Shown: positions 1 through 5,451 of the stretch, one piece after another | How positions within the stretch are numbered: position 1 is the stretch's first letter | How the letters are laid out: each line of letters begins with the position of its first letter | DNA from: Minisyncoccota bacterium | GTDB taxonomy: Bacteria; Patescibacteriota; Minisyncoccia; SW-4-49-11 | Direction: 5' to 3' | DNA: 6,582 nt | Assembly: GCA_018609785.1 (NCBI GenBank) | Contig: JAHEOE010000010.1 | Coordinates: 1-6,582, forward strand | Position numbers and translations under genes: made by a program | The notes under the pieces: model-generated | Told to the model about the DNA's origin: nothing | Seen by the model: the letters and a program-made list of their open reading frames with translations, nothing else | Database searches by the model: none

Positions 1-1425
1 GGAATAAACGACTATATTACGGAAATGCAGGCCGTATCGGACTCCGGTATTAACGCCTCGTTTGGATGGAACGCCAGGCTGGGATGGTTGAATTTTGCGC
101 CCAATAGCGGACAAAAACAAAATCTTACGTTACGTAATGATTCTCCTGATACGTCACCTTCCGATCCTGACTACGATGTAGGAGAAACTGAAGTCAGTGG
201 AGGATATTTGGAAGGATGGGCGCGGTTTTGTTCGGTGTTTGTAAATAATTGTAGTGGAAATTTGGTGGATAATGTGTTGCGAGGCGGTTTTGACGGTTGG
301 GTTAAATTTAATGGAAGTCAGTACGGCCCGATTCGAAAGTACAATCGGTTTTCCGGGTTTGCGTGGGGTGATTCTGTCGTCGGCTGGCTTAACTTTGGGA
401 ATGACGACAAAAAGTACAATGCTGAAGTGGATTTGACATCAGAGGGAGATGGTATTGATGGAGACCCCAATGCGTTGGTCCAAAGCTCCAGTGAAGGAAA
501 TTTTACCGATGCCGACCAATTCTGGACGGAAGGGTCTCGGTACTACGGCTTTCATCTGGACTTCCCCGGCGCGCGATTCCCGGCGATTAACAAGTTTGAC
601 GCTACACCGGACCCGGCCGATGAAGGGGGAACGCAGTTACGGTGGAATCTTCTGGACTTAACGTCTAATGACATTGCTTATTACGAAACAGTGAATGAAT
701 GGGCCGGTGTAAAATGGGATGGAAGTCAGTTTGTAAAATCTCCGGGAGAATCTATGAACGTAGGAGAAAAAATTCCGGCAAACAGAATATTTATGGGTGT
801 GCAACCTGCTATCGGACCGAATAGCGGTCCTTTTGATACTGCTACATGTGATTATAATGGGAGTACTAAAGTGCGCACATGTACGTATAAGCTTCGAGCC
901 GTTAATCGTATGGGGGATGAAGGAAACACTGTGAGTACTGAGGTTGACATAGAATTTGGAGGATCTCCGCCGCCGGATCCTCCGGATGACCCTTCTGACC
1001 CTTTTGATCGTATGGAGGCAACCGTCTTCCCGGTGTCGGTGGACCGAAGTACTGAAGCGCGCATTCGGGCAACCGTCTTCTTTAACGCTAACGAAGAAGT
1101 TTTGGATGGGGAGTCCGGAGAAATCCAGACCTGGTCTGTAACAGGAGTAGGGGGTGCGGTGGAGAAGAAATTTGTTGCTAGTGATGACTCTGATGCCTCT
1201 CCTGATAATGACTATGAAGATCCGAATAATCCGGATGTATCGTCGGCTAGTGGTAGTTTAACTCGAGAATGGGATTTGAACTTTGAACAAGCGCCTGTGC
1301 AGAAATTTAATAGATTGGGAGTTAGTGTTCGTATTCGTACCCCGGATGGAACAGAAGAAGTAGAAGAGGGGTTGGATACCGTAACCAACTTCGGCAGTCG
1401 GAATGTTCAGGAAATAGCCCCGTAA
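1..1425 (+). CDS. Secreted/surface protein with Gly-Trp repeats and an Ig-like region (5' end missing)
   Basis: The frame is open from base 1, so the true start and any signal peptide lie upstream; 474 residues are visible (numbered from base 1). Residues 21-132 hold four aromatic Gly-Trp units: FGWNARLGWLNF (21-32), LEGWARF (70-76), GFDGWVKF (96-103) and SGFAWGDSVVGWLNF (118-132). They match the 'SGWAW...GWxxF' repeats I know from CPR surface proteins. About 198-319 looks like a fibronectin/Ig-type beta domain, with a Cys pair near 283 and 294. A Pro/Asp linker (about 321-335) leads to an acidic, beta-rich C-terminal domain (about 338-474) that I do not recognise. No C-terminal anchor or sorting signal is seen. 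The stop lies 16 nt before tsaD, so the two are probably co-transcribed. The function is unknown; an extracellular or cell-surface role is inferred from composition. I am sure it is coding, unsure of its role. Confidence 0.85.
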   Translation, partial: GINDYITEMQAVSDSGINASFGWNARLGWLNFAPNSGQKQNLTLRNDSPDTSPSDPDYDVGETEVSGGYLEGWARFCSVFVNNCSGNLVDNVLRGGFDGWVKFNGSQYGPIRKYNRFSGFAWGDSVVGWLNFGNDDKKYNAEVDLTSEGDGIDGDPNALVQSSSEGNFTDADQFWTEGSRYYGFHLDFPGARFPAINKFDATPDPADEGGTQLRWNLLDLTSNDIAYYETVNEWAGVKWDGSQFVKSPGESMNVGEKIPANRIFMGVQPAIGPNSGPFDTATCDYNGSTKVRTCTYKLRAVNRMGDEGNTVSTEVDIEFGGSPPPDPPDDPSDPFDRMEATVFPVSVDRSTEARIRATVFFNANEEVLDGESGEIQTWSVTGVGGAVEKKFVASDDSDASPDNDYEDPNNPDVSSASGSLTREWDLNFEQAPVQKFNRLGVSVRIRTPDGTEEVEEGLDTVTNFGSRNVQEIAP

Positions 1426-1431
1426 GGAAAG
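1425..1431 (+). promoter_or_regulatory. Weak ribosome binding site of tsaD
   Basis: AGGAAAG overlaps the last base of the upstream stop codon and lies 10 nt before the tsaD ATG. It is the only purine-rich Shine-Dalgarno-like sequence found in front of any coding start in this window. Its position, starting at the stop codon of the preceding gene, suits translational coupling or re-initiation within one transcript. Confidence 0.5.
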
Positions 1432-1441
1432 AAGATCAGTC

Positions 1442-2509
1442 ATGACGGAAGAATACATTTTTGCGATGGAAACCTCTTGTGATGAGACAGCGGTCTGTAT
1501 CGGGAAGCTAAACCATGCGTACCAAACGTTTGAGGTTACTCATAACATAGTCCGATCCCAAATCGCTGAGCATCAAGAATACGGGGGCGTGGTCCCGTTC
1601 TTGGCGGCGCGCCTCCATACCAAAACACTCCCGCCGCTCATCATACGAGCTTTGCAGGAAGTGCGGGAGCAAGACAATCACTTTTCGCTTGATTATATAG
1701 CTGTTACCCGAGGGCCCGGCCTGGAACCGGCCTTGTATACCGGAGTGAACCAAGCCAATGTTATGGGAGCCACTTCCAATGCACCTGTCCTCGGTGTTAA
1801 TCATTTGCACGGGCATATTTGGTCTTATCTGGTCCCGTCCGAAGGACAGACGGTGTTTCTTCAGGAACATGATGTTCCCTTTCTGGCTTTGGTCGTCTCC
1901 GGGGGACATACGGCTTTGGTCTTGGTAAAGAATTTCGGCTTTTACGAAGTGTTGGGACAAACCATCGATGATGCGGCGGGTGAGGCATTTGATAAAGTTG
2001 CTTCCATGCTCGGGCTCGGGTATCCGGGCGGGCCGATTGTCTCCAAGCGAGCTGCCGAAGGAGATCCGCACCGCATTGATTTTCCGCGTCCCATGAGTGA
2101 AAAACCGGGACTGGATGTTTCCTTTTCCGGGTTAAAAACATCGGTTCTGTATTATATTAAGGAGCAAGGGGGAGTTGAGCATCTGAGCGATACACATATC
2201 AATGATATCTGTGCCTCTTTCCAACAGGCGGTGGTGGACACATTGCTGATCAAAGTCCGTAAAGCGCTTAAACAGTATGGCGTACATAAACTCGTTCTTG
2301 GCGGAGGTGTGGCCGCAAATCCGCTTCTAAGACAAGAGTTGGAAACCGTCGCTCAAGAATTTGATATTCCGTTACGGTTGCCCTCTTCGCGTGTTACGGC
2401 GGATAACGCGCTCATTATTGCGGTAGACGCGGGACTTGGCCGTCTCTACGGACATAGAGGGCAAGAGACAGTGGAGGTTGATCCGAATCTGAGGATTGAG
2501 CATACATAG
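1442..2509 (+). CDS. tsaD: tRNA N6-adenosine threonylcarbamoyltransferase TsaD
   Basis: TsaD transfers the threonylcarbamoyl group from threonylcarbamoyl-AMP to A37 of ANN-decoding tRNAs, working in the cytoplasm with TsaB and TsaE (family knowledge; neither partner is in this window). The 355-residue product is slightly longer than the roughly 340 usual for bacteria and has all the hallmarks of the ASKHA fold: METSCDETA (9-17), the metal-binding HxxxH with H121 and H125, SGGHT (153-157), GEAFDKVASMLGLGYPGGP (180-198), SGLKTSV (229-235), GGGVAANPLLR (287-297) and TADNALIIA with the conserved Asp at 321. The middle of the metal motif reads HLHGH, where many bacterial homologues have Glu at the third position. 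The ATG at 1442 is preceded by GGAAAG at 1426-1431, a modest ribosome binding site, and puts the ETSCDET motif at the usual N-terminal distance. It follows the upstream gene by 16 nt. Confidence 0.97.
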   Translation: MTEEYIFAMETSCDETAVCIGKLNHAYQTFEVTHNIVRSQIAEHQEYGGVVPFLAARLHTKTLPPLIIRALQEVREQDNHFSLDYIAVTRGPGLEPALYTGVNQANVMGATSNAPVLGVNHLHGHIWSYLVPSEGQTVFLQEHDVPFLALVVSGGHTALVLVKNFGFYEVLGQTIDDAAGEAFDKVASMLGLGYPGGPIVSKRAAEGDPHRIDFPRPMSEKPGLDVSFSGLKTSVLYYIKEQGGVEHLSDTHINDICASFQQAVVDTLLIKVRKALKQYGVHKLVLGGGVAANPLLRQELETVAQEFDIPLRLPSSRVTADNALIIAVDAGLGRLYGHRGQETVEVDPNLRIEHT

Positions 2510-2557
2510 ACATTGCACTCTTAAACATATTCTTTCAGATCCTTTAAAGCTTAATAA

Positions 2558-2610
2558 TTTTGAGATGCGTTTTTGAAATCATTGCTTAATTAGTTGGTTT
2601 ACGATATACT
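2558..2610 (+). promoter_or_regulatory. Promoter of tRNA-Ser with upstream GAGATG box
   Basis: A -35-like TTGCTT (2582-2587) and a -10 TATACT (2605-2610, five of six consensus bases) are separated by 17 nt, and the tRNA begins 11 nt after the -10. An upstream box TTTTGAGATG (2558-2567) sits 14 nt before the -35. The same arrangement, with identical spacing, precedes tRNA-Ile (5288-5340), which supports a functional promoter rather than a chance match. The -35 alone is weak (three of six). Confidence 0.65.
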
Positions 2611-2621
2611 CCCCGTAGTGT

Positions 2622-2711
2622 GGAGAGGTGGCCGAGCGGTCGAAGGCGCTTCCCTGCTAAGGAAGTAAGGGGAGATGATCCCCTTCGAGGGTTCGAATCC
2701 CTCCCTCTCCG
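2622..2711 (+). tRNA. tRNA-Ser(GCU)
   Basis: This is a complete type II (long variable arm) tRNA of 90 nt. The acceptor stem GGAGAGG (2622-2628) pairs with CCTCTCC (2704-2710), followed by discriminator G2711. The anticodon stem CTTCC (2649-2653)/GGAAG (2661-2665) holds a seven-base loop with anticodon GCT at 2656-2658, which reads AGC and AGU. The variable arm is a seven-pair stem, AAGGGGA (2667-2673)/TCCCCTT (2679-2685). The T arm has the loop TTCGAAT (2692-2698). CCA is not encoded: CCT follows the discriminator, so the tail must be added after transcription. U36 and A37 make it an expected target of t6A modification by TsaD, whose gene ends 112 nt upstream. Confidence 0.97.
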
Positions 2712-2731
2712 CCTTGAATACGCCACGGGCA

Positions 2732-2782
2732 CGGAAAAAACATTGAAATGTTTTTTCCGGAGCTCTGGCGAGCTCCTATTTT
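2732..2782 (+). terminator. Candidate terminator pair after tRNA-Ser
   Basis: Two adjacent hairpins start 20 nt after the tRNA. The first is a perfect 12-pair stem, CGGAAAAAACAT (2732-2743)/ATGTTTTTTCCG (2748-2759), with loop TGAA. The second is a 7-pair stem, GGAGCTC/GAGCTCC (2759-2776), with loop TGGC, followed by TATTTT (2777-2782). They share one base at 2759. The second hairpin with its short U-rich tail is the better intrinsic terminator candidate. The U tract is short, so termination may be partial. Confidence 0.55.
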
Positions 2783-2784
2783 CA

Positions 2785-2863
2785 GAGGACTGCCGTGTCG
2801 ACGTATACTATGGTTGTGTCCTCCTCTTTTTAAAGAGGAGGTGCCCCGGAAGGGGCGGAGGAG
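2785..2863 (+). other. Structured non-coding segment with competing helices
   Basis: The pyrimidine block CCTCCTC (2820-2826) has three possible partners: GAGGAC upstream (2785-2790, pairing with GTCCTC 2818-2823), GAGGAGG in an adjacent 9-10 pair hairpin (stem 2820-2829/2832-2841), or GAGGAG (2858-2863) further downstream. Between the last two partners lies a short hairpin, GCCCC-GGAA-GGGGC (2843-2856), with a GNRA-type loop. The adjacent hairpin buries GGAGGTG, which resembles a ribosome binding site. This arrangement could be an attenuator, an antisense-like RNA or the body of a small RNA. No known riboswitch class is recognised and no reading frame begins at a proper distance from the purine blocks. 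Confidence 0.4.
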
Positions 2864-2962
2864 TTCTTTCTACGTTTGAGATGCGTTCTATAATCACAAC
2901 CGTATATCCACTGTATATCGAGTCATAAGGCTCATATATCTATCGTATCCGCTACAAAAAAC

Positions 2963-2991
2963 TTGCCACTCTACAGGTACCGTGCTATGCT
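2963..2991 (+). promoter_or_regulatory. Sigma70-type promoter of the six-repeat secreted protein
   Basis: TTGCCA (2963-2968, five of six) and TATGCT (2986-2991, four of six) are spaced by 17 nt, with an extended -10 TGC immediately before the hexamer (2983-2985). Transcription would begin near 2998, giving a leader of about 25 nt before the ATG at 3023. The promoter overlaps codons that a longest-frame reading would place inside the gene, and so it argues for the later start. Confidence 0.7.
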
Positions 2992-3022
2992 AAAAATAGT
3001 ATGGTACTCTAGAATATCTTCT

Positions 3023-5065
3023 ATGAACATCGGAAAACAAATACATACATATATATCTTTGGCGGTAGGGGTTTTGTGCCTTATGTTGGTCTTTCCCCTT
3101 GATACGTTTGCGGTGCCGCGGGTTCCGGACGGGTTGTTGATGCGCGCTAAAGGGCAACAAAAGGTTTATTATATTCAAAATGGCAAGAAGCATTATATAG
3201 AATCTCCGCGATTGTTGGAGTCACGGTTTGATTGGGGGAGTGTGATTGTAACAACGAAGCAAGATCTGAATGCGCTGCCCAAAGGAGATCCTTTGAAATT
3301 CCGTGAGGGAGCGTTATTGGCCCATGACGGATCGGTTTATGTGATTGCGGATGGGAAGAGACGTCCGATTCATTCGGCGAAGGCGTTTGATTCATTGGGG
3401 TACGATTGGGGGAATGTAGTGAAGGTAAGTGAAGATGAGTTGAAATTACATTCTAAAGGAGAAGAACTTTATGCCGATTCCCAATTACCCAACGGGACGT
3501 TAATACAAGATTCTGAGGGAAAGGTCTTTCATATTGAAAACGGCAAACGGCGCTATATTCCTTCGCCGTTAATCTTTCAGGCGCGGTTCGAATGGTCAAA
3601 TACTATTAAAGTTTCGGATCAGACGAAAGACGGGTTCCCGAAGGGAGATCATATCGTATATCCCGACGGTCTGTTAATTGCGGATGATAAGGGTGTGTTT
3701 ATGATGCAGGACGGCAAGCGACTCCCCATTCAGTCTCCGGAAATTTTCTTGAGCTACGGACTAAAATGGCAAGATGTACAGCAAGCTACAGATTATGAAC
3801 TTTCTCTGATTCCGAAAGGGGATAAATTCTCACGAGTTAAACAGTACCCCGACAAAAGTGTGGTAAAGACGTCCGATTCGGATCAGATATATCAGGTTAA
3901 AGACGGTGTGTTAAAGAAAGTTATAAATAAAAGAATTCTTCAAGCATACGGAAACGACTTTGATGATGTTCTTACGTTACCGAAAGGGGTAATGCAAAAG
4001 TATACAAAAAAAGGAAAAATTGGCTTTCCAAATGAAACACTTATTCGGAAAGGAGAAAAACGCTTCTATATACTTGATGGAAAAAAACGCCCTGTAGAGG
4101 AAAATCTTTACAAATTCTTATGCAATTCTCACACGTGCTATGAAGAGGTGAATGATGCCGAGCTTTCTTTGCATAAAACCGGAGAAAAGTATACCTCTTT
4201 AAAAACCGCTTCGAGAGATGAATATGATATTCCGACCAAGAAAGGGAAAACCGCTCGCGAACAACATTTGGTGCGAGATTGTAGCGAAACCATTGATGAG
4301 CATTACGCAAATGCCAACACCGGTGAAGATCCGAGCTGGCTTCGAAATGGCTTCCCCGGATCAAAAGGCGAAGGACGGGGGGGAGCGTTTGCGGACAGGT
4401 GTACCGGAGATGATGCCAAGCAATACAGCGCGGTAGATGCGACTGTCAAAGAAGAAAAGTACTACATTACCATGCGGTGGAATTATCTGGAGTGGTACGA
4501 AGCGCAAACAAAGCTCACCCAAAAAATTGATAAAGATGCCACTACCATCAAAGTTAAAGACGCGAGTAAATGGAAATACCCCGACAAAGAGCGAGGACCG
4601 CGCTTTACGGATACGGGATATGTGCGTATCGGAGATGAAATTGTGGCGTATAAACGCAAAGATAAGAATACGCTCAAAGTGGAAGGCGGAGCAGATGAGG
4701 GGCGTGGCTATAACGGCAGCAAAGCATCTCAGCACGATAAAGGTACGACGGTGACGTATGTCTATAACTGGCGTGATAAAGATGTTTGGAAAGCGTATCC
4801 ATGGACGACGTATATAGATGGGTCCTTAGAAAAGACCGAAGAAGCTATGGATTGGCACAAGAAGAAGAAAGTTCTGGTTAAAAATCCTGAGAACGGTAAA
4901 CGCATTGTGGCCACCATACTGGAGGCCGGCCCCGCTATGTGGACGGATCGTGTTTCCGGCCTTTCTCCGGAGGCGATGGATGCTCTCGGAGCCGGTATTG
5001 ATGATACGTTGACGTACGGCTTTCTTGTTGATCAGAGTATGGAACCGGGACCGATTAAGGAATAG
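3023..5065 (+). CDS. Secreted protein: six ~60-residue repeats plus a double-psi-barrel-like C-terminus
   Basis: The ATG at 3023 gives 680 residues with a standard signal peptide: MNIGKQIHTYIS, a hydrophobic core at about 13-26, and likely cleavage after DTFA (30). Starts at 2963 or 2987 would lie in the promoter and spoil the signal peptide. Six repeats begin near residues 36, 95, 157, 215, 276 and 336, each running 'DGxLIxxxxGKVYxIxxGKKRxIxS...F...WxxV...L...PKGD'; the fifth is degenerate and the sixth has Cys367 and Cys372. Residues about 420-490 hold Cys420, Cys460 and YYITMRWNY. About 497-580 is a TTIKV...GYVRIGDEIVAY...GRGYNGS...H..GT module, like small beta modules of tail or adhesin proteins. 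Residues 587-680, with GKRIVATILEAGP and DRVSGLSPEAMDALGAG, resemble the RlpA/double-psi beta-barrel pattern, with Glu634 at the RlpA Asp position. A cell-wall-related role is inferred. No strong ribosome binding site precedes it. Confidence 0.88.
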   Translation: MNIGKQIHTYISLAVGVLCLMLVFPLDTFAVPRVPDGLLMRAKGQQKVYYIQNGKKHYIESPRLLESRFDWGSVIVTTKQDLNALPKGDPLKFREGALLAHDGSVYVIADGKRRPIHSAKAFDSLGYDWGNVVKVSEDELKLHSKGEELYADSQLPNGTLIQDSEGKVFHIENGKRRYIPSPLIFQARFEWSNTIKVSDQTKDGFPKGDHIVYPDGLLIADDKGVFMMQDGKRLPIQSPEIFLSYGLKWQDVQQATDYELSLIPKGDKFSRVKQYPDKSVVKTSDSDQIYQVKDGVLKKVINKRILQAYGNDFDDVLTLPKGVMQKYTKKGKIGFPNETLIRKGEKRFYILDGKKRPVEENLYKFLCNSHTCYEEVNDAELSLHKTGEKYTSLKTASRDEYDIPTKKGKTAREQHLVRDCSETIDEHYANANTGEDPSWLRNGFPGSKGEGRGGAFADRCTGDDAKQYSAVDATVKEEKYYITMRWNYLEWYEAQTKLTQKIDKDATTIKVKDASKWKYPDKERGPRFTDTGYVRIGDEIVAYKRKDKNTLKVEGGADEGRGYNGSKASQHDKGTTVTYVYNWRDKDVWKAYPWTTYIDGSLEKTEEAMDWHKKKKVLVKNPENGKRIVATILEAGPAMWTDRVSGLSPEAMDALGAGIDDTLTYGFLVDQSMEPGPIKE

Positions 5066-5091
5066 GGAACGTCGTGGAGGTGGAGTTCCGG

Positions 5092-5277
5092 AATCTAGAG
5101 TCCATCTCAAAATTAAAAATTATTCTAGGTGAAAATCTATGAAGGCGACAGAGCGTATGAACGAATTTTGGGTATGGTAGGCCGTAGGCGTTAAATGCCA
5201 GTGAATACGTCTCTGTCGCCTTCATATGTGTGAAATAGAGGAACCAAAAGATTATTTTTGAGATGGACTCTAAGATT
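5092..5277. repeat. Nested inverted repeat, MITE-like or a rod-shaped structured RNA
   Basis: The outer arms are a perfect 17-base inverted repeat, 5096-5112 against 5256-5272 (right arm TTTTGAGATGGACTCTA), extendable outward by AATC/GATT with a one-base offset. The inner arms are a perfect 16-base inverted repeat, TATGAAGGCGACAGAG (5138-5153) against 5211-5226, extended inward by CGTAT/ATACG after a single bulged T (5210). Between them lie AT-rich internal segments of 25 and 29 nt, and the apical part is 46 nt. Folded as RNA or single-stranded DNA it would be a long rod with one large internal bubble. No transposase, clear target duplication or U tract is seen. Possible identities are a non-autonomous mobile element, a regulatory RNA, or a bidirectional transcription barrier. 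Confidence 0.75.
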
Positions 5278-5308
5278 GAAATCGATCTTTGGAGATGACT
5301 CTGCGATT
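5260..5308 (+). repeat. Imperfect direct repeat (GAGATG..ACTCT..GATT)
   Basis: GAGATGGACTCTAAGATT (5260-5277) recurs 32 nt later as GAGATGACTCTGCGATT (5292-5308), with one base deleted and two changed. The first copy is the right arm of the large inverted repeat and the second is the upstream box of the tRNA-Ile promoter. This suggests local duplication of a promoter-linked motif, or paired binding sites for one protein. Confidence 0.55.
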
Positions 5309-5340
5309 TCCTTGCATAATATAGCTGAATTTGCTAGTCT
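5288..5340 (+). promoter_or_regulatory. Promoter of tRNA-Ile with upstream GAGATG box
   Basis: TTGCAT (5312-5317) and TAGTCT (5335-5340) are 17 nt apart, with an extended -10 TGC just before the hexamer (5332-5334). The upstream box TTTGGAGATG (5288-5297) lies 14 nt before the -35. The hexamers alone are mediocre, but box, spacer, TTGCxTAAT and -10 position all line up base for base with the tRNA-Ser promoter. The tRNA starts 25 nt after the -10, so a 5' leader of about 19 nt would be removed. Confidence 0.55.
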
Positions 5341-5365
5341 GGTACTTAGCACACGGAAATATTTT

Positions 5366-5438
5366 GCGCGTGTAGCTCAGCGGTCAGAGCGCCACACTGA
5401 TAATGTGGAGGTCCCTAGTTCAAATCTAGGCACGCGCA
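5366..5438 (+). tRNA. tRNA-Ile(GAU)
   Basis: This is a complete 73-nt cloverleaf. The acceptor stem GCGCGTG (5366-5372) pairs with CACGCGC (5431-5437), with discriminator A5438. The D stem is GCTC/GAGC (5375-5378/5387-5390). The anticodon stem CCACA/TGTGG (5392-5396/5404-5408) encloses loop CTGATAA with anticodon GAT (5399-5401), which reads AUC and AUU. The T stem CCTAG/CTAGG surrounds TTCAAAT (5419-5425). CCA is not encoded (CCG follows). U36-A37 mark it as an expected t6A substrate. It appears to be a single-gene transcript with its own promoter and terminator, not part of an rRNA operon. Confidence 0.97.
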
Positions 5439-5451
5439 CCGCTTATACATT

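Larger units (their letters stand above)
2712..2962. other. Gene-free stretch between tRNA-Ser and the repeat-protein promoter
   Basis: No convincing coding sequence is present. It contains the hairpin pair at 2732-2776, the competing helices at 2785-2863, a copy of the TTTGAGATGCGTT motif at 2875-2887 followed by a perfect TATAAT (2889-2894) without a good -35, and then AT-rich sequence with two GTATATC copies (2902-2920). A further promoter-like pair, TTCAGA (2781-2786) and TATACT (2804-2809) with 17 nt between them, could start a short RNA here. The open frame running through the tRNA (2620-2928) is an artefact, since it would translate the tRNA gene itself. Confidence 0.6.
5066..5365. other. 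Gene-free stretch between the repeat protein and tRNA-Ile
   Basis: No protein gene is supported. From left to right it holds a weak hairpin GGAAC (5066-5070)/GTTCC (5085-5089), the nested inverted repeat at about 5092-5277, a second direct copy of the right-arm motif (5289-5308), and the tRNA-Ile promoter. The frame opening at 5258 runs through the tRNA and is not a gene. There is no conventional terminator with a U tract just after the stop codon at 5065. Confidence 0.65.

Noticed and set aside
1508..2141. Long open frames on the minus strand opposite tsaD
   Set aside because: They lie entirely within a certain gene, lack any recognisable domain, and are best explained by the codon bias of tsaD.
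2540..2560. Possible terminator of tsaD (TTAAAGCTTAA before TAATTTT)
   Set aside because: The stem is only about four A-T pairs; too weak to call.
2881..2928. Small 15-residue frame MRSIITTVYPLYIES
   Set aside because: The purine block before it (2857-2863) is too far away, and the frame overlaps a repeated DNA motif and a -10-like TATAAT; no evidence of translation.
2620..2928. Apparent 102-residue frame after tsaD
   Set aside because: It starts in and runs through tRNA-Ser and the following hairpins.
2963..3022. Upstream starts (TTG 2963, ATG 2987) for the six-repeat protein
   Set aside because: They coincide with the -35 and -10 of a good promoter, and add a stretch that precedes a normal signal peptide.
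5190..5196. GTTAAAT resembling an integron attC core (GTTRRRY)
   Set aside because: It lies in the apical loop, not at an arm end, there is no matching partner core, and no integrase gene is present.
5092..5277. Identification of the inverted repeat as 6S RNA
   Set aside because: The shape is suggestive, but no promoter clearly precedes it, no conserved 6S sequence is recognised, and the perfect outer arms look more like a repeat than an RNA gene; kept only as one possibility.
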